Origin: JAJZNI01 sp035624785
GTDB lineage: Bacteria; Chloroflexota; Dormibacteria; Aeolococcales; Aeolococcaceae
Assembly: GCA_035624785.1 (NCBI GenBank)
Contig: DASPQV010000047.1
Coordinates: forward strand, 1 to 64,000
Length of the DNA: 64,000 bases
Direction: 5' to 3'
Numbering within the stretch: position 1 is the stretch's first letter; each line of letters starts with the position of its first letter. Positions 8,126 to 17,562 of this stretch are shown here, piece by piece. A program made the translations under genes and the position numbers. The notes beneath the pieces were generated by a model. It saw nothing but the letters and a program-made list of their open reading frames with translations, was not told the DNA's origin and made no database searches.

Positions 8126-9552
8126 GCCCCGCCTCCGATGTCGGCGCTGAGACGCCGGATGTCGACGAAGTGACCGGCGACGGCCGCCGCCGCGGCCATC
8201 GCCGGCGAGACCAGGTGGGTGCGCCCGCCCCGGCCCTGGCGTCCCTCGAAGTTGCGGTTGCTGGTGCTGGCGCAGCGCTCGCCGGGCTGGAGGATGTCGG
8301 GGTTCATGCCCAGGCACATCGAGCAGCCGGTGTTCCGCCACTCGGCTCCGGCCTGCACGAATACACGGTCGAGGCCCTCGGCTTCGGCTTGGGCCTTGAC
8401 CTGGGCCGAGCCCGGGACGACCAGGACCCGGAGCCCCTGCTTGACGCGCTGGCCCCGCAGCACCGAGGCGGCCACCCGCAGGTCCTCGATCCGGCTGTTG
8501 GTGCACGACCCGATGAAGACGGCGTCCAAGGTGATGTCCTCGATGGCCGTTCCCGGTGCCAGGCCCATGTAGGCGAGGGCGCGCCGGCCACTCTCCCGGG
8601 CCGGCGCGTCGGGGAAGGCATCCGGGTCGGGCACCCTGCCGGTCACCGGGACCGACTGCGCCGGGGTGGTGCCCCAGGTCACGGTCGGCTCCAGGGCACC
8701 GGCGTCGATGGTCACGGTGCGCTCGTAGATCGCGCCGGGATCGCTGGGCAGCCCCGTCCAGGCCTGCACCGCCGCGTCCCAGTCGGCGCCGCCTGGCGCA
8801 TGGGGGCGGCCCTCCAGGTACGCGAACGTGGTGGCGTCGGGAGCGACCATCCCGGCCCGGCCGCCGCCCTCGATGGTGAGGTTGCAGAGCGTCATCCGCT
8901 GCTCCATGGAGAAGTCGCGGACCACCGCGCCGGTGTACTCGACGACGTGGCCGGCCGCTCCGGCGGTGCCGATCCGCCGGAGCACCCCGAGGGCGACGTC
9001 CTTGGCGGCGACGCCGGCGGGCAGGGCCCCATCGATCCTGACCTCCATGGTCTTGGGGCGGAACTGGCGCAGGCACTGGGTGGCCAGGACATGCTCGACC
9101 TCCGAGGTGCCGATGCCCACCGCGAAGGCGCCGAAGGCGCCGTGGGTCGCGGTGTGGGAGTCGCCGCAGACGATCACCGTACCCGGCAGGGTGAGCCCCA
9201 GCTCCGGCCCGATGACGTGGACGATCCCCTGCCAGCGGTGGCCGACCCCGAAACAGGCGATCCCCGCCTCCTCGCAGTTGCGCCGCAGCGCGTCCATCTG
9301 CGCCCGACTCACCTCGTCGGCGCCCTGAAGCACGTCCTCGGTGGTCGGCACGTTGTGGTCCATGGTGGCCACCACCTGCGACGGCCGGCGGACCCTGCGG
9401 CCCCCGGCCCGGAGGCCCTCGAAGGCCTGCGGCGAGGTCACCTCGTGGACCAGGTGGAGATCCACGTAGAGGAGCGCCGGGGCGCCCGGCTCCTGGACGA
9501 CCACGTGCGAGTTCCAGATCTTCTCGAAGAGGGTGCGCGGCGATCCGGTCAC
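8122..9552 (-). CDS. leuC: 3-isopropylmalate dehydratase large subunit
   Basis: 476 residues, the normal length. It is the aconitase-type [4Fe-4S] subunit of isopropylmalate isomerase. It opens with 'TLFEKIWNSHVV', followed by 'LLYVDLHLVHEVTSPQAFEGL', and contains 'CGDSHTATHGAFGAFAVGIG'. The cluster cysteines are in 'FIGSCTNSRIEDL' and 'GCSMCLGMNPDIL'. The GTG start at 9552 is preceded by AAAGGAA and overlaps the TGA of a 41-codon mini-ORF (GTGA). It pairs with LeuD downstream and would also act on citramalate in the isoleucine branch. All expected motifs are intact. Confidence 0.95.
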   Translation of the reverse strand: MTGSPRTLFEKIWNSHVVVQEPGAPALLYVDLHLVHEVTSPQAFEGLRAGGRRVRRPSQVVATMDHNVPTTEDVLQGADEVSRAQMDALRRNCEEAGIACFGVGHRWQGIVHVIGPELGLTLPGTVIVCGDSHTATHGAFGAFAVGIGTSEVEHVLATQCLRQFRPKTMEVRIDGALPAGVAAKDVALGVLRRIGTAGAAGHVVEYTGAVVRDFSMEQRMTLCNLTIEGGGRAGMVAPDATTFAYLEGRPHAPGGADWDAAVQAWTGLPSDPGAIYERTVTIDAGALEPTVTWGTTPAQSVPVTGRVPDPDAFPDAPARESGRRALAYMGLAPGTAIEDITLDAVFIGSCTNSRIEDLRVAASVLRGQRVKQGLRVLVVPGSAQVKAQAEAEGLDRVFVQAGAEWRNTGCSMCLGMNPDILQPGERCASTSNRNFEGRQGRGGRTHLVSPAMAAAAAVAGHFVDIRRLSADIGGGA

Positions 9553-9674
9553 AGCGATTCCTTTCGCTGCGAACCCACCCCACCGAGCAGGCTCGGCGGG
9601 GACCCCGGGGATGGGCCGCGCGGCTCATCCCACCGCGGATGCACGCCGCGTGCGCCCGGCCTGGCCGCGGTCAT
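9549..9674 (-). CDS. 41-codon mini-ORF bridging leuA and leuC
   Basis: Its ATG (9674) overlaps the leuA TGA as ATGA, and its TGA (9549-9551) overlaps the leuC GTG as GTGA; no stop interrupts the 41 codons between. The product begins MTAARPGARGVHPRWDEP and ends SQRKESL; it resembles nothing I know. The DNA includes an inverted repeat (GGGATG at 9608-9613, CATCCC at 9626-9631) and, near its end, the AAAGGAA ribosome binding site of leuC. The likely role is to carry ribosomes across the 118-nt gap. Confidence 0.4.
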   Translation of the reverse strand: MTAARPGARGVHPRWDEPRGPSPGSPPSLLGGVGSQRKESL

Positions 9675-11337
9675 CTCAGGACCTCCGCGATGTCCGCTCC
9701 CATCCGCTCCGGGGCCACCCGAGGTGCCGCGGCTCGCGCCGCGGCGACCCGGTTGAGGGCGTGCACGTACGCCTTGGCGGCCGCCACCACGGTGTCGGTG
9801 TCGGCGCCGTGGCCGGAGCTCAGCCGCTCGCCATCATGGCGCAGCCGGACGCTGACCTCGCCCACCGCGTCGATGCCCGCGGTGATCGCCTGGACCGCGA
9901 ACTCCTCGAGCACCGCCTCGACCTCGACCAGGCTGTCGATGGCCCTGAAGGAGGCATCGATGGGCCCGTCGCCAAGGGCCACCGCCTCCCGGCTCTGCCC
10001 GTCGGGCAGCCGCATCCGCACCGTGGCGGTGGGGCGTAGGTTGGTCCCGCAGCTGACCTGCAGATGCTCGAGGTGGAAGACCTCGGCGGTGCTCTCCCGC
10101 TCGTCGGCGACGATCGCCTCGAGGTCCCAATCGGTGACCTCCCGCTTCCGATCGGCCAGCTCCTTGAAGCGCCCGAAAGCCCGCTTCAGCTCCACCTCGT
10201 CCAGCCGGTAGCCGAGCTTGGCGAGGCGTTCGCGGAGCGCATGGCGCCCGCTGAGCTTGCCCAGCACCAGGCTGGAACCGGCGCCCACCTCCTCGGGCTC
10301 GATGATCTCGAACGTCCGGCGGTCCTTGAGCATGCCGTCCTGGTGGATGCCCGAGTGGTGGGCGAAGGCGTTTGCCCCCACCACAGCCTTGTTAGGCTGG
10401 ACCGACATCCCGGTGAGCTTGGCCACCAGGCGCGAGGCGCGGTAGATCTGGGAATGGTCGAGCTGGGTGGCCACCCCGTAGACCTCAGGATGGAGGCGGA
10501 TGGCCATCGCCACCTCCTCGAGGCTGGCGTTGCCGGCCCGCTCGCCGATGCCATTGACGCATGTCTCGATCTGTCGGGCGCCGGCGAGGACGCTGATCAG
10601 GGAGTTGGCGGTGGCCAGGCCCAGGTCATTGTGGCAGTGCACCGAGAGGGTCACCCCATGCAGCGCGGGAACTCTCTGGTAGATCCACTCGATGAGCTGG
10701 CGCCACTCGTCGGGGGTCGCATAGCCGACCGTGTCAGGCAGGTTGATGGTGGTGGCGCCGGCCTCGATGCAGCCGTTGACCACGTCGGCGAGGTAGTCGG
10801 GCTCGGTGCGGCTGGCGTCCATGGGCGAGAACTCGACGTCGTCGCGGAAGCTCTTGGCCAGCCGGGTCATGCTCACCGCCCGCTCGTAGACCTCGCCCTG
10901 GGTCATCCGCAACTGCCCTTCGCGGTGGATCGGCGAGGTGCCGATGAAGACGTGGACCCGCGCTCGCGGCGCCGGCGTCAGCGCCTCCCCGCAGGCGCGC
11001 ACGTCACCCTCGAAGCAGCGGGCCAGACCGGCGATCACCGGTCCCTCCACCTGCTCGGCGATCGACCTCACCGCGGCGAAGTCCCCCGGCGAGCTGTAGG
11101 GGAAACCCGCCTCGATGACGTCGACCCGCAGCCGGGCCAGCTGGTGAGCGATCGCCAGCTTGTCCTCGGTGGTGAGCGCCACTCCCGGTGATTGCTCACC
11201 GTCGCGCAGGGTGGTGTCCAGGATGGTGAGCGGGGCCAGGCTGTCCGGTGCGGCCCGCTGGAACAGGGGATTGCCGAGGCTGCGGGGCGCTTCGTCAACC
11301 GCCGGTACGCCGTCTACACCGCCTGCTTCTCCGCCGC

Positions 11338-11341
<4 letters not shown>
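9671..11341 (-). CDS. leuA: 2-isopropylmalate synthase
   Basis: 556 residues. It condenses acetyl-CoA with 2-ketoisovalerate, the committed leucine step. After a ~35-residue variable N-terminus the barrel starts 'LTILDTTLRDGEQSPGVALT', with the catalytic R/D motif. 'LSVHCHNDLGLATANSLISV' holds the metal-binding HxH. 'QTCVNGIGERAGNASLEEV'-like sequence (here 'IETCVNGIGERAGN') matches LeuA rather than CimA. The C-terminal regulatory LeuA-dimer domain begins near residue 420 and is where leucine normally inhibits. ATG 11341 overlaps the ilvC stop by ATGA; the longer upstream frame is antisense within ilvC and rejected. Confidence 0.94.
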
Positions 11342-12392
<1,051 letters not shown>

Positions 12393-12396
<4 letters not shown>

Positions 12397-12476
12397 TGAC
12401 GCGTCTCCCGGTGGGTGATCGGCGGGGGGCTCGCGGGGGGCGGAGCCACCCGCGTGTAGTACATCCGAGCGCTCAT
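12393..12476 (-). CDS. 27-codon mini-ORF made from the second ilvC start copy
   Basis: Begins MSARMYYTRVAPPP and ends ITHRETRQ; its TGA (12393-12395) overlaps the true ilvC ATG as ATGA. It shares its first seven residues with IlvC, then runs into repeat sequence. It has the same GGGAG spacing as the real gene. It is a probable product of tandem duplication; any role would be translational coupling or regulation. Confidence 0.4.
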
Positions 12477-12556
12477 GGACGCGTCTCCCGGTGGGTGATC
12501 GGCGGCGGGCTCGCGGGGGGCGGAGCCACCCGCGTGTAGTACATCCGAGCAGTCAT
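12473..12556 (-). CDS. 27-codon mini-ORF made from the third ilvC start copy
   Basis: Begins MTARMYYTRVAPPP and ends ITHRETRP; its TGA overlaps the ATG of the next mini-ORF (12476) as ATGA. AAGGAA lies 8 nt before its ATG, so it is the entry point of a chain of three coupled frames ending in ilvC. Confidence 0.4.
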   Translation of the reverse strand: MTARMYYTRVAPPPASPPPITHRETRP

Positions 12557-12602
12557 CGAGGTGGTTCCTTGGTGTGTGGCTTGTGATTGTCGGGTGGGGG
12601 GC

Positions 12603-12626
12603 ATGCGGGGGGCTCGCCCCCCGCAT
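12603..12626. repeat. Perfect GC hairpin between ilvN and ilvC
   Basis: ATGCGGGGGG (12603-12612) and CCCCCCGCAT (12617-12626) form a perfect 10-bp stem with a CTCG loop. It starts 3 nt after ilvN ends. It closely resembles the hairpin units at 45334-45504. There is no T-run; it could stabilise the ilvBN 3' end or attenuate read-through into ilvC. Confidence 0.65.
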
Positions 12627-12628
12627 GT

Positions 12629-13216
12629 CTAGATGTCTCCGGTGGTGTCGGCGGTCGCATCGGCGGGGGCCACCGGCTGGTCGTCCGTGTCGTTGTTGTC
12701 GTTGAGGCCGAGCTCGACAACGCTGATCCTGGCCTGGTCGCCCCGGACCAGGGCGACGGCGCCGCTGCGCGCCACCTCCTTGATCCCGTAGGGGCGCATC
12801 AGCTCGATGAAGTTGTCCACCTTCTCAGTGCTGCCGGTGACCTCGATGATCAGCGAGCTGGGGGCGACATCCACCACCCGGCCCCGGAAGATGCCGACCA
12901 CCTCGAGGATCTCGGGGCGCCGTTCCGGGGGCGCGTGCATCCGGATCAGGAGCAGCTCGTGGGCAATGTTGCGCAGCCCGGTGATGTCGTCGATGGTGAT
13001 GACGTCGACCAGCTTGGCCAGCTGCTGGGCCGCCTGGGCGGCCTGCTGCTTGCCGACGTGAACGGTGATGGTCATCCGCGACAGCGACTCGTCCTCGGTC
13101 GGACCCACCGACAGGGAGTCGATGTTGAAGCCCCGGCGCCGGATCATCGAGGCCACCCGGTTGAGCACCCCGGGGCGGTTCTCGACGAGCACCGAGAGGA
13201 GGCGGCTGGGATTCAT
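12629..13216 (-). CDS. ilvN: Acetolactate synthase small (regulatory) subunit
   Basis: 195 residues. It binds the catalytic IlvB subunit and confers valine feedback. The N-terminal ACT domain reads 'LLSVLVENRPGVLNRVASMI' and 'RRRGFNIDSLSVGPTEDESL', with the glycine-rich effector loop intact. The second conserved half includes 'GIFRGRVVDVAPSSLIIEVTG' and 'LMRPYGIKEVARSGAVALVRG'. The last ~25 residues are an Asp/Ala-rich tail. The ATG at 13216 overlaps the ilvB stop by one base (TGATG), implying coupled, near-equal synthesis of both subunits. Confidence 0.95.
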   Translation of the reverse strand: MNPSRLLSVLVENRPGVLNRVASMIRRRGFNIDSLSVGPTEDESLSRMTITVHVGKQQAAQAAQQLAKLVDVITIDDITGLRNIAHELLLIRMHAPPERRPEILEVVGIFRGRVVDVAPSSLIIEVTGSTEKVDNFIELMRPYGIKEVARSGAVALVRGDQARISVVELGLNDNNDTDDQPVAPADATADTTGDI

Positions 13217-14976
13217 CAGTGGGCCTCCACGAAGTCGAGCATCCCCTTGCCCAGCGGGATGATCGGGTAGACGTTGGCCGATGGGTCGATATCGAAGTTG
13301 AGCAGCACCGGCCCCGGGTGGGCGAGCGCGTCGTCAAGCAGCTGCCCCACCTCCTCGCGCCGCCGGGTGGTCATCGCCTTCATGCCGAAGGCCTCGCCCA
13401 GCTTGACGAAGTCGGGCGCGCAGCTGAGGTCGACAGCGCTGCGCACGCCGTCGTAGAAGTCGTCCTGGAACTGGCGGACCATGCCCAGGGAGGCGTTGTT
13501 GAGGAGGACGACCTTGACCGCGACCCGGTTCTCGACCATGGTCGCCAGCTCCTGCATGTTCATCAGGAAGCCGCCGTCGCCGGTGACGCAGAACACCGAC
13601 CTTCCCGGGTTGGCCAGCTTCGCCCCCATCGAGGCAGGCAAGGCGAACCCCATGGTGCCCAGGCCGCCCGAGTTGAGGAAGAGGCCGGGCTTGGCGTAAT
13701 TGAACCAGAGCGCCGACCAGAGCTGGTTGTTGCCGACGTCGGCCACCACGATCGCCTCGTCCTGGCAACGGCGGTACATCTCCTCGAGGACCTCCTGCGG
13801 CTGGAGGAGGCCGCTGCGGTTGACGTAGCGGATCGGATGCTCCTCCTTCCATTGGTCGATCTGGGTCAGCCACTGGTGCTCCCGCTTGGGCTCGACCATG
13901 GGGATGAGCTGGCGCAGCGCCACCCGGGCGTCGGCCACCACCGATACGTGGGGGACCACGTTCTTGCCGATCTCGGCCGGATCAATGTCGATGTGGACGA
14001 TGTGCTCCACCTTGGGGGCGAAGGAGTCCAGCCTGGTGGTCACCCGATCATCGCAGCGCATCCCAACCATGACCAGGAGATCGGCGTCGCAGACCGCCTT
14101 GTTGGTGTATCCGGCGCCCATGAAGCCGACCATCTGGAGCGCCATCGGGTCCTGGGCGGGGAAGGCTCCCGTGCCCAGGAGGGTCCATCCCACCGGGATG
14201 TGGGCCAGGTGAGCAAGCTCCAGGACCTCCTGCTCGGCCCCGGAGATGAGGACGCCGCGGCCGATCAGCATCACCGGCCGCTTCGCGGCACGGATCAGAT
14301 TGGCGATCCGGCGGAGCTTGGTGAGGTCGGGGCGGGGAGACGGTGGGAAGGAGCGCAGGCGCACCGGCTCCTCCGGGTAGTTGAACTCCGTCCTGGCCGC
14401 CTGGAGGTCCTTGGGGAAGTCGATGACCACCGGGCCCGGCCGGCCCGAGCGGGCGACGTGGAACGCCTCCTTGATGGTGGGGGCGATGTCCTCGGCCCGG
14501 GTCAGCAGGTAGGAGTGCTTGACCACCGACATGGTGGAGCCGATCACGTCGGATTCCTGGAAGCTGTCGGTGCCCACCGCGCTGACCGGCACCTGGCCGG
14601 TGATGGCGACCACCGGGACCGAGTCCATGAACGCGGTGGCCAGCCCGGTGACCAGGTTGAGGGCGCCTGGACCGCTGGTGGCGAAGCAGACGCCGACGGC
14701 TCCCCGCCGGCTGCGCGCGTACCCGTCGGCGGCGTGCGCCGCGCCCTGCTCGTGGCGGACGAGCACGTGGCGCAGCCCCGGGTAGTCCGGCAGGTGGCGG
14801 TAGAGGTAGAGGTTGGCCCCGCCCGGGTAGCCGAAGATGGTGTCGACACCCTCCCGGATCAGGGATTCGAGGCAGACCTGGGCCCCGGTGATGCGTGGCG
14901 CCGGAGCCATGCCGGGGCCGTGCAGCAGCGGCTCCGGCTCTGATTCGGGTGCGGGGACCCGACGGGCGCCGATCAT
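13216..14976 (-). CDS. ilvB: Acetolactate synthase large (catalytic) subunit
   Basis: 586 residues. A ThDP-, Mg2+- and FAD-binding enzyme that makes acetolactate and acetohydroxybutyrate. 'REGVDTIFGYPGGANLYLY' and 'LVRHEQGAAHAADGYARSR' (with the catalytic Glu) define the N-terminal PYR domain. The middle FAD-site domain follows. 'FCVTGDGGFLMNMQELATMV' ending in 'VVLLNNASLGMV' is the ThDP-Mg motif (GDG-N~28-N). 'PGGAN' replaces the commoner 'PGGAV/AI'. ATG 14976 has AGGAGAG 6 nt upstream and overlaps the TGA of a 94-codon upstream frame. First enzyme gene of the superoperon. Confidence 0.95.
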   Translation of the reverse strand: MIGARRVPAPESEPEPLLHGPGMAPAPRITGAQVCLESLIREGVDTIFGYPGGANLYLYRHLPDYPGLRHVLVRHEQGAAHAADGYARSRRGAVGVCFATSGPGALNLVTGLATAFMDSVPVVAITGQVPVSAVGTDSFQESDVIGSTMSVVKHSYLLTRAEDIAPTIKEAFHVARSGRPGPVVIDFPKDLQAARTEFNYPEEPVRLRSFPPSPRPDLTKLRRIANLIRAAKRPVMLIGRGVLISGAEQEVLELAHLAHIPVGWTLLGTGAFPAQDPMALQMVGFMGAGYTNKAVCDADLLVMVGMRCDDRVTTRLDSFAPKVEHIVHIDIDPAEIGKNVVPHVSVVADARVALRQLIPMVEPKREHQWLTQIDQWKEEHPIRYVNRSGLLQPQEVLEEMYRRCQDEAIVVADVGNNQLWSALWFNYAKPGLFLNSGGLGTMGFALPASMGAKLANPGRSVFCVTGDGGFLMNMQELATMVENRVAVKVVLLNNASLGMVRQFQDDFYDGVRSAVDLSCAPDFVKLGEAFGMKAMTTRRREEVGQLLDDALAHPGPVLLNFDIDPSANVYPIIPLGKGMLDFVEAH

Positions 14977-15257
14977 CGGAAGCTCTCCTGGATGGCCCGG
15001 CGGACGAAGTCCACGCCGGCCTCGTCGGCGGCCGCCGCTCCGGATGGGGCGGCTGAGGCGAGGACGGTTGCCCGGTCCGTCCCTGTGCCTGCCTGGGGGC
15101 GACGGCGCTGGCCCGCACGATGCCCGCCTGCTGGATCGACCACTCCCGGGGTGCGGTGGGGGCCCGCCAGCCGCCAGCCCATGGTGAGCCGGCGTGGGCT
15201 TCCGTGCGGCTTCTCGCCGCCTCGCTGTCGCGATCCCGCCTCGCCGTAGGTGGCCAT
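14973..15257 (-). CDS. Unrecognised 94-codon ORF between attenuator and ilvB
   Basis: Its ATG at 15257 has an excellent AGGAGG 9 nt upstream, and its TGA (14973-14975) overlaps the ilvB ATG as ATGA. The product starts MATYGEAGSRQRGGEK and ends VDFVRRAIQESFR; it is Arg/Gly/Ala-rich and I recognise no family. It lies just after the attenuator hairpin, so it would be made only when transcription reads through. It may be a bridging frame rather than a functional protein. The good ribosome site and coupling argue that it is translated; the composition argues against a folded product. Confidence 0.4.
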   Translation of the reverse strand: MATYGEAGSRQRGGEKPHGSPRRLTMGWRLAGPHRTPGVVDPAGGHRAGQRRRPQAGTGTDRATVLASAAPSGAAAADEAGVDFVRRAIQESFR

Positions 15258-15292
15258 CTCGGTCTGCCTCCTGCTGGTGTTCCGCACAAAAG

Positions 15293-15322
15293 AAGAGGCC
15301 CCCTCGTGGGAGGGGGCCTCTT
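15293..15322 (-). terminator. Attenuator hairpin of the ilv-leu operon
   Basis: AAGAGGCCCCCT (15293-15304) and AGGGGGCCTCTT (15311-15322) are perfect 12-bp arms with a 6-nt loop. On the minus strand they are followed by CTTTTG, a short U-run. It sits ~30 nt after the stop of a Leu/Val/Ile-rich leader peptide and before ilvB, as expected for a transcriptional attenuator. Confidence 0.75.
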
Positions 15323-15349
15323 GGCTTTCTTCCGGTCTGGGCTGGTGGC

Positions 15350-15442
15350 CTACGTTCGCACGAGCCCGGGCTGGAGCCTGGAGACCCCGCTCCCAATCAG
15401 GAGCAGGCCCAGCAGCAGTACCAGGACGGCGGCGTAGGTCAT
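15350..15442 (-). CDS. ilv operon leader peptide
   Basis: 30 residues: MTYAAV, then VLVLLLGLLLI within residues 6-16, then a polar end. It contains nine Leu codons, four or five Val and one Ile, most in the consecutive run, so starvation for any branched-chain amino acid would stall the ribosome there. The ATG at 15442 is 10 nt after a TATGCT -10 box; an in-frame ATG at 15457 overlaps that box and is less likely. The stop lies ~30 nt before the attenuator stem. This layout is that of ilv/leu leader peptides in other bacteria. I could not identify the alternative antiterminator pairing with certainty. Confidence 0.75.
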   Translation of the reverse strand: MTYAAVLVLLLGLLLIGSGVSRLQPGLVRT

Positions 15443-15452
15443 GTGGGCGGGG

Positions 15453-15482
15453 AGCATACCGTGGGAGCGCTTTCCGCGTCAA
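15453..15482 (-). promoter_or_regulatory. Promoter of the ilv-leu-cimA superoperon
   Basis: On the minus strand TTGACG (15482-15477) and TATGCT (15458-15453) are separated by 18 nt, a good sigma70-type match. Transcription would begin a few bases before the leader peptide ATG at 15442. Confidence 0.7.
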
Positions 15483-15587
15483 CCCGGAACCGGGTGACGA
15501 TCGGGCGACGTTTCACCCGCCGGCCGCGGCGCGGCGCCGGCCACGACAGCCCGCGCGCGCCCGGGGAGATCGGGTCGGCCCGCTCTG

Positions 15588-15593
15588 TATGCT
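15588..15593 (+). promoter_or_regulatory. -10 box of ilvD, probably leaderless
   Basis: TATGCT is followed by 8 nt and the ilvD ATG at 15602, with no Shine-Dalgarno site and no clear -35 box. The same hexamer serves the divergent ilv leader. Confidence 0.5.
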
Positions 15594-15601
15594 TGCCCGC
15601 C

Positions 15602-17284
15602 ATGACCCAGAACAGCCCCACCCGTCGCAGTGGCGCGATGCTCCATGGCCCTGACCGTGCCCCGGCGCGGGCGATGCTCCATGCCATCGGCTTCAGCCGC
15701 GAAGACCTGGAGAGGCCGATCATCGGCGTCGGTCATGCATGGATCGAGACCATGCCCTGCAACTGGAACCACCGGGTGCTCGCTGAGCGGGTCAAGGCCG
15801 GGGTGCGAGCCGCCGGCGGGACCCCGATGGAGTTCAACACCATCGCGGTGAGCGACGGCGTGTCGATGGGCACCGAGGGGATGAAGGCGTCCCTGGTCTC
15901 CCGCGAGGTGATCACCGATTCGATCGAGCTGGTGGCTAGGGCGCACAGCTTCGACGGCCTGGTCCTGATCGCGAGCTGCGACAAGACCAATCCGGCCGCG
16001 GCCATGGCGCTCTGCCGGCTCGACATCCCGGGGCTGGTCCTCTACGGGGGCACGATCGCCCCCGGCCACCTCGGCGATCGCGACGACCTGACCGTCCAGG
16101 ACGTCTTCGAGGCGGTGGGCGCCTTCAACGCCGGCCGGATCGACGACCAGGAGCTGAGGGCGGTGGAGGAGGCTGCCTGCCCGGGGGCGGGCGCCTGCGG
16201 CGGCCAGTACACCGCCAACACCATGAGCGGGGCCCTGGAGTTCCTGGGCCTGAGCCCGGCCGGCGCCAACGGCGTTCCCGCCCTCCATCCGGACAAGGCC
16301 GCGATGGCCGAGGCGGCGGGACGGCTCGCCGTCCGCCTGGTGGCCGAGGACTTGAGGCCCCGGTCCATCGTCACCCGCGCCGCTCTGGAGAACGCGATCG
16401 CCTATGCGTCCGCCACCGGGGGCTCGACCAATGCGGTGCTCCACCTGCTAGCGATCGCGGCCGAGGCTGGGGTTCCCCTCGCGCTCGACGACTTCGACGT
16501 CATCTGCGCCCGGACCCCGATCCTCGCCGATCTCCGCCCCGGTGGCCGCTTCGTGGCCACCGACATCCACCGCGCGGGAGGCCTGGGGGTGCTGATGCAG
16601 CGGCTCCTCGACCTCGGCCTGCTCCACGGGGAGGCGCGCAACGTCGAGGGGCGAACCCTGGCCGAGGTGGCCGCTGCCGCGCGGGAGACCCCCGGGCAGG
16701 AGGTGTTCCGGACCGCCCATCAACCGCTGAGGGCCCACGGCGGCATCGCCATCCTGCGCGGCAACCTCGCCCCCGGCGGCTGCGTCATCAAGCTTGCCGG
16801 CCACGACCGGACCGACCACCGAGGGCCGGCGCGGGTCTTCGACTCCGAGGCGGAGGCGTTCGCCGGGGTGCGGGAGGGCAGGGTCGGGGCCGGCGACGTC
16901 GTGGTGATCCGCTACGAGGGCCCGGTCGGCGGCCCGGGAATGCAGGAGATGCTGTCGGTGACCGGTGCCCTGGCGGGAGCCGGGCTGGATGACTCGGTGG
17001 CCCTGATCACCGACGGCCGGTTCTCGGGCGCGACCCACGGCTTCATGGTGGCCCACGTGGTCCCCGAGGCCGCCCTGGGCGGACCCCTCGCTGCGCTGCG
17101 CGACGGCGACCCCGTGCGCATCGACGTCGGTGCCCGGGAGCTGTCGGTGGAGCTGCCCGAGGCCGAGATCGCGGCGCGGCTGCGTGCCTGGAGCCCGCCC
17201 CCGCCCCGCTATACCACGGGTGCCTTCGCCAGGTACGCAGCCTCGGTGGCCTCGGCCAGCCAAGGCGCTGTCACCCGCCCCTAA
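15602..17284 (+). CDS. ilvD: Dihydroxy-acid dehydratase
   Basis: 560 residues, the normal length. It dehydrates dihydroxyisovalerate and dihydroxymethylvalerate to the 2-keto acids, the penultimate step to valine and isoleucine. Cluster-binding cysteines are in 'PCNWNHRVLAERVKAG', 'LIASCDKTNPAAAMAL' and 'CPGAGACGGQYTANTM'. The C-terminal half shows 'GPVGGPGMQEMLSVTGAL' and 'ALITDGRFSGATHGFMVAH'. It is divergent from the ilvB superoperon across ~120 nt; the two promoters face away from each other, allowing separate control. ATG 15602 is preferred; the upstream in-frame extension has no family similarity. Confidence 0.95.
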   Translation: MTQNSPTRRSGAMLHGPDRAPARAMLHAIGFSREDLERPIIGVGHAWIETMPCNWNHRVLAERVKAGVRAAGGTPMEFNTIAVSDGVSMGTEGMKASLVSREVITDSIELVARAHSFDGLVLIASCDKTNPAAAMALCRLDIPGLVLYGGTIAPGHLGDRDDLTVQDVFEAVGAFNAGRIDDQELRAVEEAACPGAGACGGQYTANTMSGALEFLGLSPAGANGVPALHPDKAAMAEAAGRLAVRLVAEDLRPRSIVTRAALENAIAYASATGGSTNAVLHLLAIAAEAGVPLALDDFDVICARTPILADLRPGGRFVATDIHRAGGLGVLMQRLLDLGLLHGEARNVEGRTLAEVAAAARETPGQEVFRTAHQPLRAHGGIAILRGNLAPGGCVIKLAGHDRTDHRGPARVFDSEAEAFAGVREGRVGAGDVVVIRYEGPVGGPGMQEMLSVTGALAGAGLDDSVALITDGRFSGATHGFMVAHVVPEAALGGPLAALRDGDPVRIDVGARELSVELPEAEIAARLRAWSPPPPRYTTGAFARYAASVASASQGAVTRP

Positions 17285-17439
17285 CGTCCCGTCGCCGTCC
17301 GGTCTCGGCTCCGCCCCGGTAGCCGGCAGCCGGCGATTCGCTGAATAGCGGACTCCGATGAGCCAGCTGGGCGGCGAGCCTCAGATCTGCTCTGAGCGCA
17401 CCAAACGCCCGCGTCAGGGATCGCATGGGCGCTGGGCAG

Positions 17440-17461
17440 TTGTGGACAGCAAAGTCCACAA
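17440..17461. repeat. 8-bp inverted repeat in the ilvD downstream gap
   Basis: TTGTGGAC (17440-17447) and GTCCACAA (17454-17461) are perfect arms around AGCAAA. The gap 17285-17562 holds this element and the next promoter and no gene I can support. It might be an operator or the end of the ilvD transcript. Confidence 0.4.
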
Positions 17462-17550
17462 GCCTCCCGAGAGCGAAGCCGATGCCGCCCTCTCGCCCGC
17501 GTTCAGGCTTGGGCCGCCGGATCAGAGCGGGCCGGGCAGGACCGCGCCGG

Positions 17551-17556
17551 TAGACT
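17551..17556 (+). promoter_or_regulatory. -10 box of a leaderless promoter
   Basis: TAGACT, then tgcccg (6 nt), then the GTG start at 17563; no Shine-Dalgarno site. The spacing is ideal for a transcript that begins with the start codon. Confidence 0.55.
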
Positions 17557-17562
17557 TGCCCG

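Noticed and set aside
6142..9756. 1204-codon open frame on the plus strand across leuB-leuD-leuC
   Set aside because: It is antisense to three clear genes; long open antisense frames are expected at ~70% GC, and the translation is low-complexity with no family pattern.
15457..15457. ATG at 15457 as ilv leader peptide start
   Set aside because: It overlaps the -10 box and would lie upstream of the expected transcription start; the in-frame ATG at 15442 fits.
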